The notes beneath the pieces are model-generated. The model did no database searches and was not told where the DNA came from. It worked only from the letters and a program-made list of their open reading frames with translations. Below, piece after piece: positions 7,962 through 15,142 of a stretch of DNA of 25,018 nt. Origin of the DNA: Coriobacteriaceae bacterium (GTDB lineage: Bacteria; Actinomycetota; Coriobacteriia; Anaerosomatales; SLCP01); assembly GCA_003563465.1 (NCBI GenBank), contig PWVH01000012.1:1-25018 (forward strand). The letters run 5' to 3'. Every line of letters begins with the position of its first letter. Position 1 is the first letter of the stretch. The position numbers and the translations under genes were made by a program.

Positions 7962-8938
7962 GCGAGGAGGCTGCGAGTAGGTCCGCCGTTGCGATAGGCG
8001 GAGGAACCGGTCTGCCGCAAGTGCTGAAGTGCCTCTTGGAACTCGGGTTCGAGACGACCGCGGTCGTCACCATGGCAGACGACGGTGGCTCCAGCGGGAA
8101 GCTCCGTGCCGAGCTAGGCATCTTGCCGCCGGGCGACGTACGTAACTGCCTTGTCGCGCTTGAAGACGAAGAGGGGAGTCTAGGCCGCCTCTTTCAGTAT
8201 CGGTTCACGCGCGGGGAAGGACTGGCCGGACACGCCCTGGGCAATCTGATAATCGCGGCTCTCTACGACATGGAGGGAAGCTTCCCGGCTGCGGTCGAGG
8301 AGGCGGCTCGACTGCTGCGCGCAAGAGGTGAGGTCTTCCCGTCGACCCTCGTCAGCGTGTCGTTACACGCATCGGACGTGCGTGGAAGACCCGTTTCCGG
8401 TCAGGCGAAGATCGCGAACAGCGAAGAACGAATCGAACGGGTTTGGCTCGAACCTGAGAACCCCCCTCCATACCCGACTGCCATCGATGCCATCGAGGGA
8501 GCCGCCGTGGTCGTCATAGGACCAGGGAGCCTGTTCACCAGTTTGATACCGAACTTCCTAGTGCCTGGGATCGCGGAGGCCGTGCGGGCGTCCTCGGCAA
8601 GTCGCATCTACGTATGCAACGTGGCCAACCAGCGAGGCGAGACGAGTGGGATGGATGCCTACGAACACGTGGAAGCGCTGATGAAGCATGGACTCGAGGA
8701 TGCGCTGGATACTGTCATCGTCCATGTTGACGCAGAAGCGTCGAAGCACCGAATCCCATGTATCATCAAAGACGAAGAGACCGTATGGGCAGAAGCGGTC
8801 GATACGACTCCTAAGACCCTGGAGCGCATAAAGGCGTTGGGGCTGAGGGTGGAGGCCGCCGACGTCGTGGATCACACGGATCGCCGACGTCACTCACTCG
8901 ATAGCCTGCGTGAAGTTCTCGGAAAGGTAGTCGACTAG
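7958..8938 (+). CDS. yvcK: YvcK / GlmR family gluconeogenesis regulator (CofD-like)
   Basis: The product is 326 aa from GTG 7958, which overlaps the rapZ stop by 4 nt. The N-terminus AVAIGGGTGLPQVLKCLLEL is the Rossmann-like nucleotide-sugar binding loop of the family. It is followed by TTAVVTMADDGGSSGKLRAELGILPPGDVRNCLVAL, another family signature, and later VVVIGPGSLFTSLIPNFLVPGI and YVCNVANQRGETSGMDAYEHVEAL. In B. subtilis and mycobacteria this protein binds UDP-GlcNAc and directs carbon toward cell-wall precursors during gluconeogenic growth; it is related in fold to CofD but has no known transferase activity. An upstream in-frame extension to 7046 is a shadow of rapZ. It ends directly before the whiA ATG with no spacer. 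Confidence 0.95.
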   Translation: MSEEAASRSAVAIGGGTGLPQVLKCLLELGFETTAVVTMADDGGSSGKLRAELGILPPGDVRNCLVALEDEEGSLGRLFQYRFTRGEGLAGHALGNLIIAALYDMEGSFPAAVEEAARLLRARGEVFPSTLVSVSLHASDVRGRPVSGQAKIANSEERIERVWLEPENPPPYPTAIDAIEGAAVVVIGPGSLFTSLIPNFLVPGIAEAVRASSASRIYVCNVANQRGETSGMDAYEHVEALMKHGLEDALDTVIVHVDAEASKHRIPCIIKDEETVWAEAVDTTPKTLERIKALGLRVEAADVVDHTDRRRHSLDSLREVLGKVVD

Positions 8939-9880
8939 ATGTCTTTCACGGGCGAAGTCAAAGAGGAATTGTCGCGCATCGAACCCAGGCGGCAATGTTG
9001 CCTCAAGGCGGAGCTGGCCGCGCTCGTGCGCATCGAGGGTACCCTGCATATCACCGGCAAGGAGCGCTTTCGTCTCGAGATAGCCACGGAGACGGCACCG
9101 GTCGCGCGCAAGGCGATCAAGCTGTTGCATGGTTTGTACGATCTCAACACCGAGCTCACGGTTCGTCGGAGCGTTCTTCACAAGACGAACAACTACCTGA
9201 TAAACGTGGTGAGTCAACCCCGCCTGACTCAGGCGCTCAACGAGCTCGGCATCCTCGACGACAAGCTCTCCCTGACCTACGGCGTCATACCGCGCCTTGT
9301 GAGGCGGGATTGTTGCGCCGTCTCCTACCTCAGAGGAGCCTTCCTCGGAGGCGGTTTCGTCGCAGATCCTCACGGTGATTTCCACTTCGAACTCACTACC
9401 GAGAGCGAACAGATGGCCGAGGACCTGCTTCGGCTCATGGGCCGTTTCGGGATGCATGCGAAGATCACACAGCGCAGAGGGTTGCATGCGGTCTACCTCA
9501 AGGGAGCGGAGCCCATCGTGACCTTCCTTGCACTTGTGGGCGCTCATCGTGCACTTCTGCGGACGGAGGACGTACGCATCATCAAGTCTATGCGTAACGA
9601 TGTGAATCGGCTGGTGAACGCAGAGACCGCCAACTTGCAGAAATCGGCCGAGGCGGCGCTAGCCCAACTTGAGGCGATTCGAGTGCTGGAGACGACTCGA
9701 GGCCTGGACAACCTGCCGCCTGCTCTGCGGGAGATGGCGCTGCTCAGAGTCGAGCATCCGGACGTAAGCCTGCGTGAGTTGGGTCAACTGGCGGACCCGC
9801 CGCTCTCGAAGTCGGCGGTATATCATAGGATTCGACGTATCGAAGAACTCGCATCGGGCGGCTCCTGTGGGGAAGACTAA
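8939..9880 (+). CDS. whiA: DNA-binding protein WhiA
   Basis: WhiA is a Gram-positive transcription factor. In Streptomyces it is needed for sporulation septation (with WhiB), and in Bacillus it affects division and chromosome segregation. The 313-aa product has the usual N-terminus SFTGEVKEELSRI, then the two LAGLIDADG-endonuclease-like repeats without nuclease residues (CCLKAELAALVRIEGTLHI and CCAVSYLRGAFLGGGFVADP...YHFEL-type core). At the C-terminus it has the helix-turn-helix region (about residues 240-310, ending VSLRELGQLADPPLSKSAVYHRIRRIEELA). The ATG abuts the yvcK stop codon (TAGATG), so expression is probably coupled. It is the last gene of the uvrA-to-whiA run before a 97-nt gap. 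Confidence 0.97.
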   Translation: MSFTGEVKEELSRIEPRRQCCLKAELAALVRIEGTLHITGKERFRLEIATETAPVARKAIKLLHGLYDLNTELTVRRSVLHKTNNYLINVVSQPRLTQALNELGILDDKLSLTYGVIPRLVRRDCCAVSYLRGAFLGGGFVADPHGDFHFELTTESEQMAEDLLRLMGRFGMHAKITQRRGLHAVYLKGAEPIVTFLALVGAHRALLRTEDVRIIKSMRNDVNRLVNAETANLQKSAEAALAQLEAIRVLETTRGLDNLPPALREMALLRVEHPDVSLRELGQLADPPLSKSAVYHRIRRIEELASGGSCGED

Positions 9881-9898
9881 GTCATAGGAAGGCCGCAT

Positions 9899-9921
9899 CG
9901 GTCCCGCAACAGCTAGGACCG
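9899..9921 (+). promoter_or_regulatory. Hairpin 1 in the whiA-gap intergenic leader
   Basis: CGGTCC (9899-9904) pairs perfectly with GGACCG (9916-9921) around an 11-nt loop. No T-tract follows, so it does not look like a standard intrinsic terminator. It lies 57 nt upstream of the gap start codon. Its function is unknown; I recognise no riboswitch class. Confidence 0.35.
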
Positions 9922-9936
9922 GCGCCTTGGAAAGCA

Positions 9937-9951
9937 ACGGCAGGAAGCCGT
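9937..9951 (+). promoter_or_regulatory. Hairpin 2 in the gap leader
   Basis: ACGGC (9937-9941) pairs with GCCGT (9947-9951) around AGGAA. The loop is purine-rich and resembles a ribosome site, but the real one (GAGGAGGG, 9963-9970) is 7 nt before the gap GTG and unpaired here. Possibly a 5' stabiliser or protein site; inference only. Confidence 0.3.
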
Positions 9952-9977
9952 AGCCGTTCTCAGAGGAGGGAGCCACC

Positions 9978-10982
9978 GTGGCGATCAAAGTCGGCATCAA
10001 CGGGTTCGGACGAATCGGGCGTCTCGTCTTTCGCGCGTGTGCGGACGATCCCGAGATCGAGGTCGTTGCCGTAAACGACCTGACCGACGCGAGAACCCTC
10101 GCGCACTTGCTCACGTACGACTCGATACACGGCCGGTTCGAAAAGGAAGTTTCGGCGAGTGAAGACGGTTTTTCTGTCGACGGCGCGAACGTGAAAGTTC
10201 TGTCCGAGCGCGATCCGGGGGCTTTGCCTTGGAACGATCACGGTGTGGAAGTCGTCGTCGAATCGACCGGCCTGTTCACGGATGCGAACAAGGCCAGAGC
10301 GCACATCGATGCCGGAGCGAGAAAGGTCATCATCTCGGCGCCTGCCTCGAACGAGGACATGACCATCGTCATCGGGGTCAACGACACGGAATACGATCCG
10401 GCCGAACACCACATCGTCAGCAACGCATCTTGTACCACCAACTGCCTAGCACCCATGGCCAAGGTCTTGCGAGACGAGTTCGGATTGGTGCGCGGCTTCA
10501 TGAATACGATTCACAGCTACACCAATGACCAACGCATTCTCGATTTTCCGCACAAGGACCTGCGCCGTGCTCGTGCTGCGGCCGTCTCGATCATCCCCAC
10601 GAGCACGGGGGCGGCGAAGGCTATCGGGCTCGTGATGCCCGACATGCAGGGCAAACTGGACGGCATGTCGATGCGCGTGCCGACTCCGGACGGCTCTGCC
10701 GTCGATCTCGTAGCCGAACTCGAACGCGAAGTGACTACCGAGGAGGTCAACGCGGCGATGAAGTCCGCTTCCCAGGGCCCGATGAAGGGGATTCTGGAAT
10801 ACTGCGAAGACCCTATCGTCTCCATCGATGTCGTGGGCAATCCGGCTTCTTCGGTGTTCGACTCTCTTCAGACCATGGTCATGGGGGGTACCGGCACGTT
10901 CGTCAAGTGCATCTCTTGGTACGACAACGAGTGGGGCTACAGCAAGCGGTTGGCCGATCTCGTGAAGGTCGTCGCTGGCTAG
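9978..10982 (+). CDS. gap: Glyceraldehyde-3-phosphate dehydrogenase, type I
   Basis: It converts glyceraldehyde-3-phosphate, NAD+ and phosphate to 1,3-bisphosphoglycerate in the cytoplasm. The 334-aa protein has the dinucleotide-binding start KVGINGFGRIGRLVFRA, Asp at residue 34 in VAVNDLTD (favouring NAD over NADP), catalytic Cys152 in SNASCTTNCLAP and catalytic His179 in MNTIHSYTNDQ. The phosphate-site region IIPTSTGAAKAIG and the C-terminal SWYDNEWGYSKRL are also present. The GTG start has GAGGAGGG 7 nt upstream, a strong ribosome site fitting high expression. It starts the glycolytic run gap-pgk-tpiA-gpmI. No CggR-type regulator precedes it; whiA does. Confidence 0.97.
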   Translation: MAIKVGINGFGRIGRLVFRACADDPEIEVVAVNDLTDARTLAHLLTYDSIHGRFEKEVSASEDGFSVDGANVKVLSERDPGALPWNDHGVEVVVESTGLFTDANKARAHIDAGARKVIISAPASNEDMTIVIGVNDTEYDPAEHHIVSNASCTTNCLAPMAKVLRDEFGLVRGFMNTIHSYTNDQRILDFPHKDLRRARAAAVSIIPTSTGAAKAIGLVMPDMQGKLDGMSMRVPTPDGSAVDLVAELEREVTTEEVNAAMKSASQGPMKGILEYCEDPIVSIDVVGNPASSVFDSLQTMVMGGTGTFVKCISWYDNEWGYSKRLADLVKVVAG

Positions 10983-11064
10983 GGGGCAAGGCTCGTAGGT
11001 CCCCGGCGGACGGTAGGGTTCCGGGCTGCACCCTGAGTGCGCATCACGAGGCGGGAGAGTGTTC

Positions 11065-12252
11065 ATGCTAGACAAGAAGACGGTGAAAGACGTCGATGTC
11101 TCCGGCAAACGCGTGCTCGTGCGAGTGGACTTCAACGTGCCACTGCAAGAAGGCTCTGTTGTCGACGATATGCGTGTGCGGGCGGCCCTGCCGACCCTGC
11201 GCTATCTGATCGATCATGGGGCTCGTGTGATCATCGTCAGCCATCTGGGTAGGCCCAAGGGCAAGGCGAGCCCGGAGTACTCCCTCAGGCCCGTGCGACG
11301 AGTATTGCAGCGCCTACTGGGTCGCAACGTGGCTTTCGTCGACGACATCGTCGGTCGCGACGCCCACGAGGCGGTCGGGCGCATGGTGGACGGCGAGATC
11401 CTCATGCTCGAGAATTTGCGTTTCCACCCCGGCGAGGAGACGAACGATACCGGGTTCGCCGAGGAACTGGCCTCGCTGGCAGACTTGTTCGTAAACGACG
11501 CGTTCGGGGCGGCGCATCGTGCTCATGCATCCACGACTGGCCTCGCTGCGCACCTGCCCGCGTATGCCGGGCTCTTGCTCGCGCGAGAGGTCAAGACGCT
11601 TTCCGGTCTGATCGCTGAGCCCGAGAGACCCTTTGTCGCGATTCTCGGTGGCAGCAAAGTGTCAGACAAGTTCGGCGTGATAGATCGGTTGCTGGATACC
11701 GTCGACATCCTGATCGTCGGTGGCGGGATGTGTTTCACGTTGCTGGTTGCCAAGGGAGTGGAGGTCGGGAGGAGCTTGGTAGAGCCCGACTGGATAGAAT
11801 CCGCCAAGGAGATGCTGGCAAAGGCAACAGACAACGGCGTCGAACTGCTTCTCCCGGTGGACTTCGTGGTCGCGGCCGAGATCGCCGAGGACGCCGACAC
11901 CTCTATCGTCGGCCGAGAGGAGATTCCCGGCGACATGATGGGTCTGGACATCGGTCCTACCAGCATCGAGCTATTCAAAGGAGCTATCTCCTCGGCCAAG
12001 ACGGTGTTCTGGAACGGGCCGATGGGCGTGTTCGAGATGGGTCCGTTCGAGTCCGGAACCCGCGAGATCACCAAGGCAGTAGCGCGTAACAGTCGTGCCG
12101 TTTCGGTGGTTGGAGGAGGAGACTCCGTGGCCGCGCTGAAGAAGTATGGCCTTGAGGGACGTGTGACTTTCGTCTCCACCGGCGGTGGTGCTTCGATGAG
12201 ACTGCTCGAAGGCTCGAGTCTACCGGGTATAGAGGCTTTGCAGGATAGATAG
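11065..12252 (+). CDS. pgk: Phosphoglycerate kinase
   Basis: It transfers phosphate from 1,3-bisphosphoglycerate to ADP, the first ATP-yielding step of glycolysis. The 395-aa product shows the substrate-binding motifs VRVDFNVP, ISHLGRPKG and DAFGAAHRAHASTTG in the N-domain. The nucleotide-site motifs GGSKVSDKFGVI, FWNGPMGVFE and VVGGGDSVAAL...STGGGASMRLLEG are in the C-domain. ATG 11065 is chosen over the in-frame GTG at 11059 because GGGAG lies 7 nt before the ATG and only 1 nt before the GTG. It follows gap by 82 nt and precedes tpiA by 20 nt. Confidence 0.97.
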   Translation: MLDKKTVKDVDVSGKRVLVRVDFNVPLQEGSVVDDMRVRAALPTLRYLIDHGARVIIVSHLGRPKGKASPEYSLRPVRRVLQRLLGRNVAFVDDIVGRDAHEAVGRMVDGEILMLENLRFHPGEETNDTGFAEELASLADLFVNDAFGAAHRAHASTTGLAAHLPAYAGLLLAREVKTLSGLIAEPERPFVAILGGSKVSDKFGVIDRLLDTVDILIVGGGMCFTLLVAKGVEVGRSLVEPDWIESAKEMLAKATDNGVELLLPVDFVVAAEIAEDADTSIVGREEIPGDMMGLDIGPTSIELFKGAISSAKTVFWNGPMGVFEMGPFESGTREITKAVARNSRAVSVVGGGDSVAALKKYGLEGRVTFVSTGGGASMRLLEGSSLPGIEALQDR

Positions 12253-12272
12253 ACGGCCAGAGAGGACTGAAG

Positions 12273-13040
12273 ATGGCACGCCGACCTATGGTTGCGGGAA
12301 ACTGGAAGATGTACAAGACCGCGGAAGAAGGCGTGATTCTCGTCCAGGACTTGGAACCGCTGGTTTCGCGCTTGTGGAATGAAGTCGAGATCGTGGTCTG
12401 TCCCCCTTATACGGCCTTGAAGAGCGTTTCTACCGTCATCGAACTGGACAGGCTCGCTCTCGCTCTCGGTGCGCAAGATGTGCACTGGGAGACCGAGGGC
12501 GCGTTCACCGGTGCGGTAGCCCCGCGTATGCTTGTCGACCTGCTCTGTGACTACGTGATCGTCGGGCACTCGGAGCGGCGCGAGCACTTCGGCGATACGG
12601 ACGTGACCGTGAACAAGAAGGCACATGCGGTGTTCGCCGCAGGCATGGTTCCGATAGTGTGCGTGGGCGAATCGCTCGAGACTCGTGAGGCTGAAGAGAC
12701 GGAGTCGTTCGTGCGGACACAGGTCCGAGCCGCTATCGAAGGGATCGCTGCCGAACACGCGTCGAAGCTTGTGATCGCCTACGAACCGATATGGGCCATC
12801 GGCACGGGCCGCACTCCCACACCTGAGAGTGCAAACGATGTCGCACGTACTATCAGGGCGACTGTCGGGGCTACATTCGATCAGTCCGCGGCGATGAGCA
12901 TTCGGGTGCTCTATGGAGGCTCGGTGAATCCCGAGAACGCGGGTCGTTTCTTCGCCGAGCCGGACATAGACGGCGCTCTTGTGGGCGGCGCCTCTCTTGA
13001 GGCCGAGTCTTTTGCGGCGATCGCGGAGGCCGCCCTGTGA
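12273..13040 (+). CDS. tpiA: Triose-phosphate isomerase
   Basis: It interconverts dihydroxyacetone phosphate and glyceraldehyde-3-phosphate. The 255-aa protein has all catalytic residues of the TIM barrel: Asn10 and Lys12 in AGNWKMYK, His99 in VIVGHSERRE, and Glu171 in AYEPIWAIGTGR, the flexible loop 6. The phosphate-binding YGGSVNPENAGRF and GALVGGASL follow near the C-terminus. GAGAGGA lies upstream of ATG 12273. Its stop overlaps the GTG start of gpmI by 4 nt (GTGA), so translation of the two is probably coupled. Confidence 0.97.
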   Translation: MARRPMVAGNWKMYKTAEEGVILVQDLEPLVSRLWNEVEIVVCPPYTALKSVSTVIELDRLALALGAQDVHWETEGAFTGAVAPRMLVDLLCDYVIVGHSERREHFGDTDVTVNKKAHAVFAAGMVPIVCVGESLETREAEETESFVRTQVRAAIEGIAAEHASKLVIAYEPIWAIGTGRTPTPESANDVARTIRATVGATFDQSAAMSIRVLYGGSVNPENAGRFFAEPDIDGALVGGASLEAESFAAIAEAAL

Positions 13041-14584
13041 CAGATCCGCGCATCCCGCTTGCGCTCGTCATCATGGACGGCTACGGTCTGGCAGAACCTG
13101 GGCCTGGCAACGCCATCGCTGCAGCGCAAACTCCCGAACTCGATGCCTTGTTCGAGCGCTACCCCCATGGACGGCTCACGGCTTCGGGTCTGGCTGTGGG
13201 TTTACCCGATGGACAGATGGGCAACTCCGAGGTCGGGCACTTGAACATCGGTGCGGGACGTGTCGTCTATCAGGAGCTCACACGCATCTGCGAAGCCGTC
13301 GAGGATGGTTCGATCCTCGAGAACGAGGTCCTGCGCGAAGCCGTCGATGTCGCGGTTGCCGAAGGCAAGGCCGTGCACTTCATGGGCCTGCTCTCAGATG
13401 GAGGAGTGCACAGCCACGTCGACCACCTCCAGGCACTCATCCGCCTCGCCGTGCAGCGCGGTTCCGAGCACATCTACGTTCACTGCTTTCTCGACGGCCG
13501 GGATGTACCGCCTGATTCAGGGAAGGACTTCGTGAAGGATCTAGAGACCTTTCTTCTCGAAGTGGGAGTGGGCGAGATCGCCACGGTGATGGGCCGCTAC
13601 TACGCGATGGATCGCGACAGTCGCTGGGAGCGAGTAGAACGCGCCTGGCGTGCGATGGTGTTCGGTGAGGGCATGAAAGCGGATTCTGCGGGCGCAGCCG
13701 TAGACGAGTCGTATTCCCGCGGCGTGACCGACGAGTTCGTAGAGCCCGTCGTAGTGACACGCACCGACGGTAAGACTGCTCCGGTGGCCAAGGTCTCCGA
13801 TGGCGACGCATTGATCTTCTTCAACTTCCGCCCGGATCGTGCCCGCGAGATCACGCGAGCCTTCGTCGACCCGGATTTCAACGGTTTCGAACGACCGGCC
13901 GTTCCCGACGTGCACCTCGTCTGCCTGACCGAGTACGACCCGACCATCCCAGCGCCGGTGGCATTCTCGAAAGCACTCCCGACACACGTCCTGGCTGACG
14001 TGCTGGCTGAGGAGGGCTTGCGTCAGTTCCATATCGCGGAGACAGAGAAATACGCCCACGTGACTTTCTTCTTGAACGGAGGCGCAGAGCAGCCCAAGAA
14101 GGGAGAGCAGAGGGTGCTCGTTCCCAGCCCGAGAATCGCAACCTACGACCTCAAGCCGGAGATGAGCGCCTTCGAGGTGACCGATCGTCTCGTCTCCGCG
14201 ATAGAGACTGGCGAAGCCGATGTCTACATCGTCAATTATGCCAACTGCGACATGGTGGGTCACACTGGGGTCTTAGATGCCGCAGTGGCTGCTGTCGAAG
14301 CTGTCGACGCGTGTGTGGGTAGGGTCGTGCGGTCGGTCCGCGGTCGCGGTGGTGTAGCGATCGTGACTGCGGATCACGGTAACGCGGAGCGTATGTTGGA
14401 AGGTGACGCAAAGAGCCCGTTCACTGCTCACACCCCCTCGGATGTCCCTTTTCTGGTCGTGTGTGAGGAAGTGAAAGACATCGCTGAAGGTGGCATATTG
14501 GCAGACGTCGCGCCGACCGTCACTGAGTTGCTCGGTATCGAATCGCCTTCGGAATGGACGGGGCGTTCTCTCCTGATATACTAA
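13037..14584 (+). CDS. gpmI: 2,3-bisphosphoglycerate-independent phosphoglycerate mutase
   Basis: It interconverts 3- and 2-phosphoglycerate using manganese and a phosphoserine intermediate, with no bisphosphoglycerate cofactor. The 515-aa length is typical. Metal ligand Asp14 (VIMDGYG) and catalytic Ser64 (MGNSEVGHLNIGAG) are visible, as are the second-domain substrate residues HSHVDHLQAL and YAMDRDSRWERV. The C-terminal metal site shows NCDMVGHTG, VTADHGNAERM and TAHTPSDVPF. It begins with GTG overlapping the tpiA stop. Enolase, the next pathway enzyme and often the next gene, is not found downstream. Confidence 0.97.
   Translation: MTDPRIPLALVIMDGYGLAEPGPGNAIAAAQTPELDALFERYPHGRLTASGLAVGLPDGQMGNSEVGHLNIGAGRVVYQELTRICEAVEDGSILENEVLREAVDVAVAEGKAVHFMGLLSDGGVHSHVDHLQALIRLAVQRGSEHIYVHCFLDGRDVPPDSGKDFVKDLETFLLEVGVGEIATVMGRYYAMDRDSRWERVERAWRAMVFGEGMKADSAGAAVDESYSRGVTDEFVEPVVVTRTDGKTAPVAKVSDGDALIFFNFRPDRAREITRAFVDPDFNGFERPAVPDVHLVCLTEYDPTIPAPVAFSKALPTHVLADVLAEEGLRQFHIAETEKYAHVTFFLNGGAEQPKKGEQRVLVPSPRIATYDLKPEMSAFEVTDRLVSAIETGEADVYIVNYANCDMVGHTGVLDAAVAAVEAVDACVGRVVRSVRGRGGVAIVTADHGNAERMLEGDAKSPFTAHTPSDVPFLVVCEEVKDIAEGGILADVAPTVTELLGIESPSEWTGRSLLIY
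14555..14582 (+). promoter_or_regulatory. Candidate secG promoter inside the end of gpmI
   Basis: An extended -10, TGATATACT (TATACT at 14577-14582), has TGGACG (14555-14560, 4 of 6 matches to TTGACA) 16 bp upstream. A transcript starting near 14589 would give secG a leader of about 45 nt. Predicted by eye only. Confidence 0.4.
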
Positions 14585-14634
14585 TCGCTTGCCATTGCTG
14601 ACTGATTGACGGTTTCGTGTGAGGAGTCACCGTA

Positions 14635-14880
14635 GTGAACGTGCTGGTGGGACTGTTACTGGGAATTCACGTGGTCGTGTCGATCGCTCTCATTGTTCTC
14701 GTGCTGCTTCATTCGGGCAAGGGCACAGGTGTCTCTTCGATGTTCTCAGGCATGATGTCACCGACTTCCACCGGCACGGGCATCATCGAGAAGAACCTGG
14801 ATCGATTCACGATCGTGGCGGCGATCATCTTTGCGACTACGACTTTGTTGCTGATGATCACTTACCGTCCTGGCGGTTAG
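14635..14880 (+). CDS. secG: Preprotein translocase subunit SecG
   Basis: SecG is the small accessory subunit of the SecYEG protein-export channel in the cytoplasmic membrane. The 81-aa product has the family layout: a first membrane helix (residues about 3-26, LVGLLLGIHVVVSIALIVLVLL), the conserved cytoplasmic loop HSGKGTGVSSMFSGMMSPTSTGTGIIEKNLDRFT, and a second helix (about 60-77). The GTG start has GAGGAG 8 nt upstream. It sits 50 nt after gpmI, the place where eno-secG is often found in Gram-positives. It may use its own promoter at 14555-14582. Confidence 0.93.
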   Translation: MNVLVGLLLGIHVVVSIALIVLVLLHSGKGTGVSSMFSGMMSPTSTGTGIIEKNLDRFTIVAAIIFATTTLLLMITYRPGG

Positions 14881-15142
14881 AATCTGATGCGGACTCACAT
14901 GCTCATGGATATCACGCGGGGCTGTAGCCGAATTCCTGAGTGAATCGCTTCTCTGGAGGATTTGCGGTGTTCCGGTGAAGCACTTGCCATCGTGTGGAAA
15001 GAGGCGGATGCTTTAAGGGTTAGGGCATGTTGCTGAGCGGCAAATGCCGCCAGGAGTTTCCCGCAGGGCACGGAAGACGGATTCCGCTCGTGTGGGAGAG
15101 GTAGTCGATTTGGTCGTTCATCGTTCGGAGGGAGGCACTACT
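14881..15142. other. 262-nt intergenic region before oppA, no gene recognised
   Basis: No protein, tRNA or known riboswitch is recognisable. The stretch contains a near-palindrome GCGGC-AAAT-GCCGC at 15037-15050, able to form a 5-bp hairpin or act as an operator. TTGCCA at 14984-14989 could be a -35, but no convincing -10 follows at normal spacing. The oppA promoter and its control should lie here. An open frame runs from 15044 into oppA, but its first 33 codons lack signal-peptide character and precede the ribosome site. Confidence 0.4.
15037..15050. repeat. Inverted repeat upstream of oppA
   Basis: GCGGC and GCCGC arms flank AAAT. It lies about 93 nt before the oppA start codon, a plausible position for a regulator site or a leader hairpin. 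No regulator family can be named from it. Confidence 0.3.

Noticed and set aside
14916..15000. GGGGCTGTAGCC start resembling a tmRNA 5' end near secG, where ssrA is often found
   Set aside because: The region is too short before oppA, and there is no matching acceptor 3' half with CCA, no T-arm and no tag reading frame.
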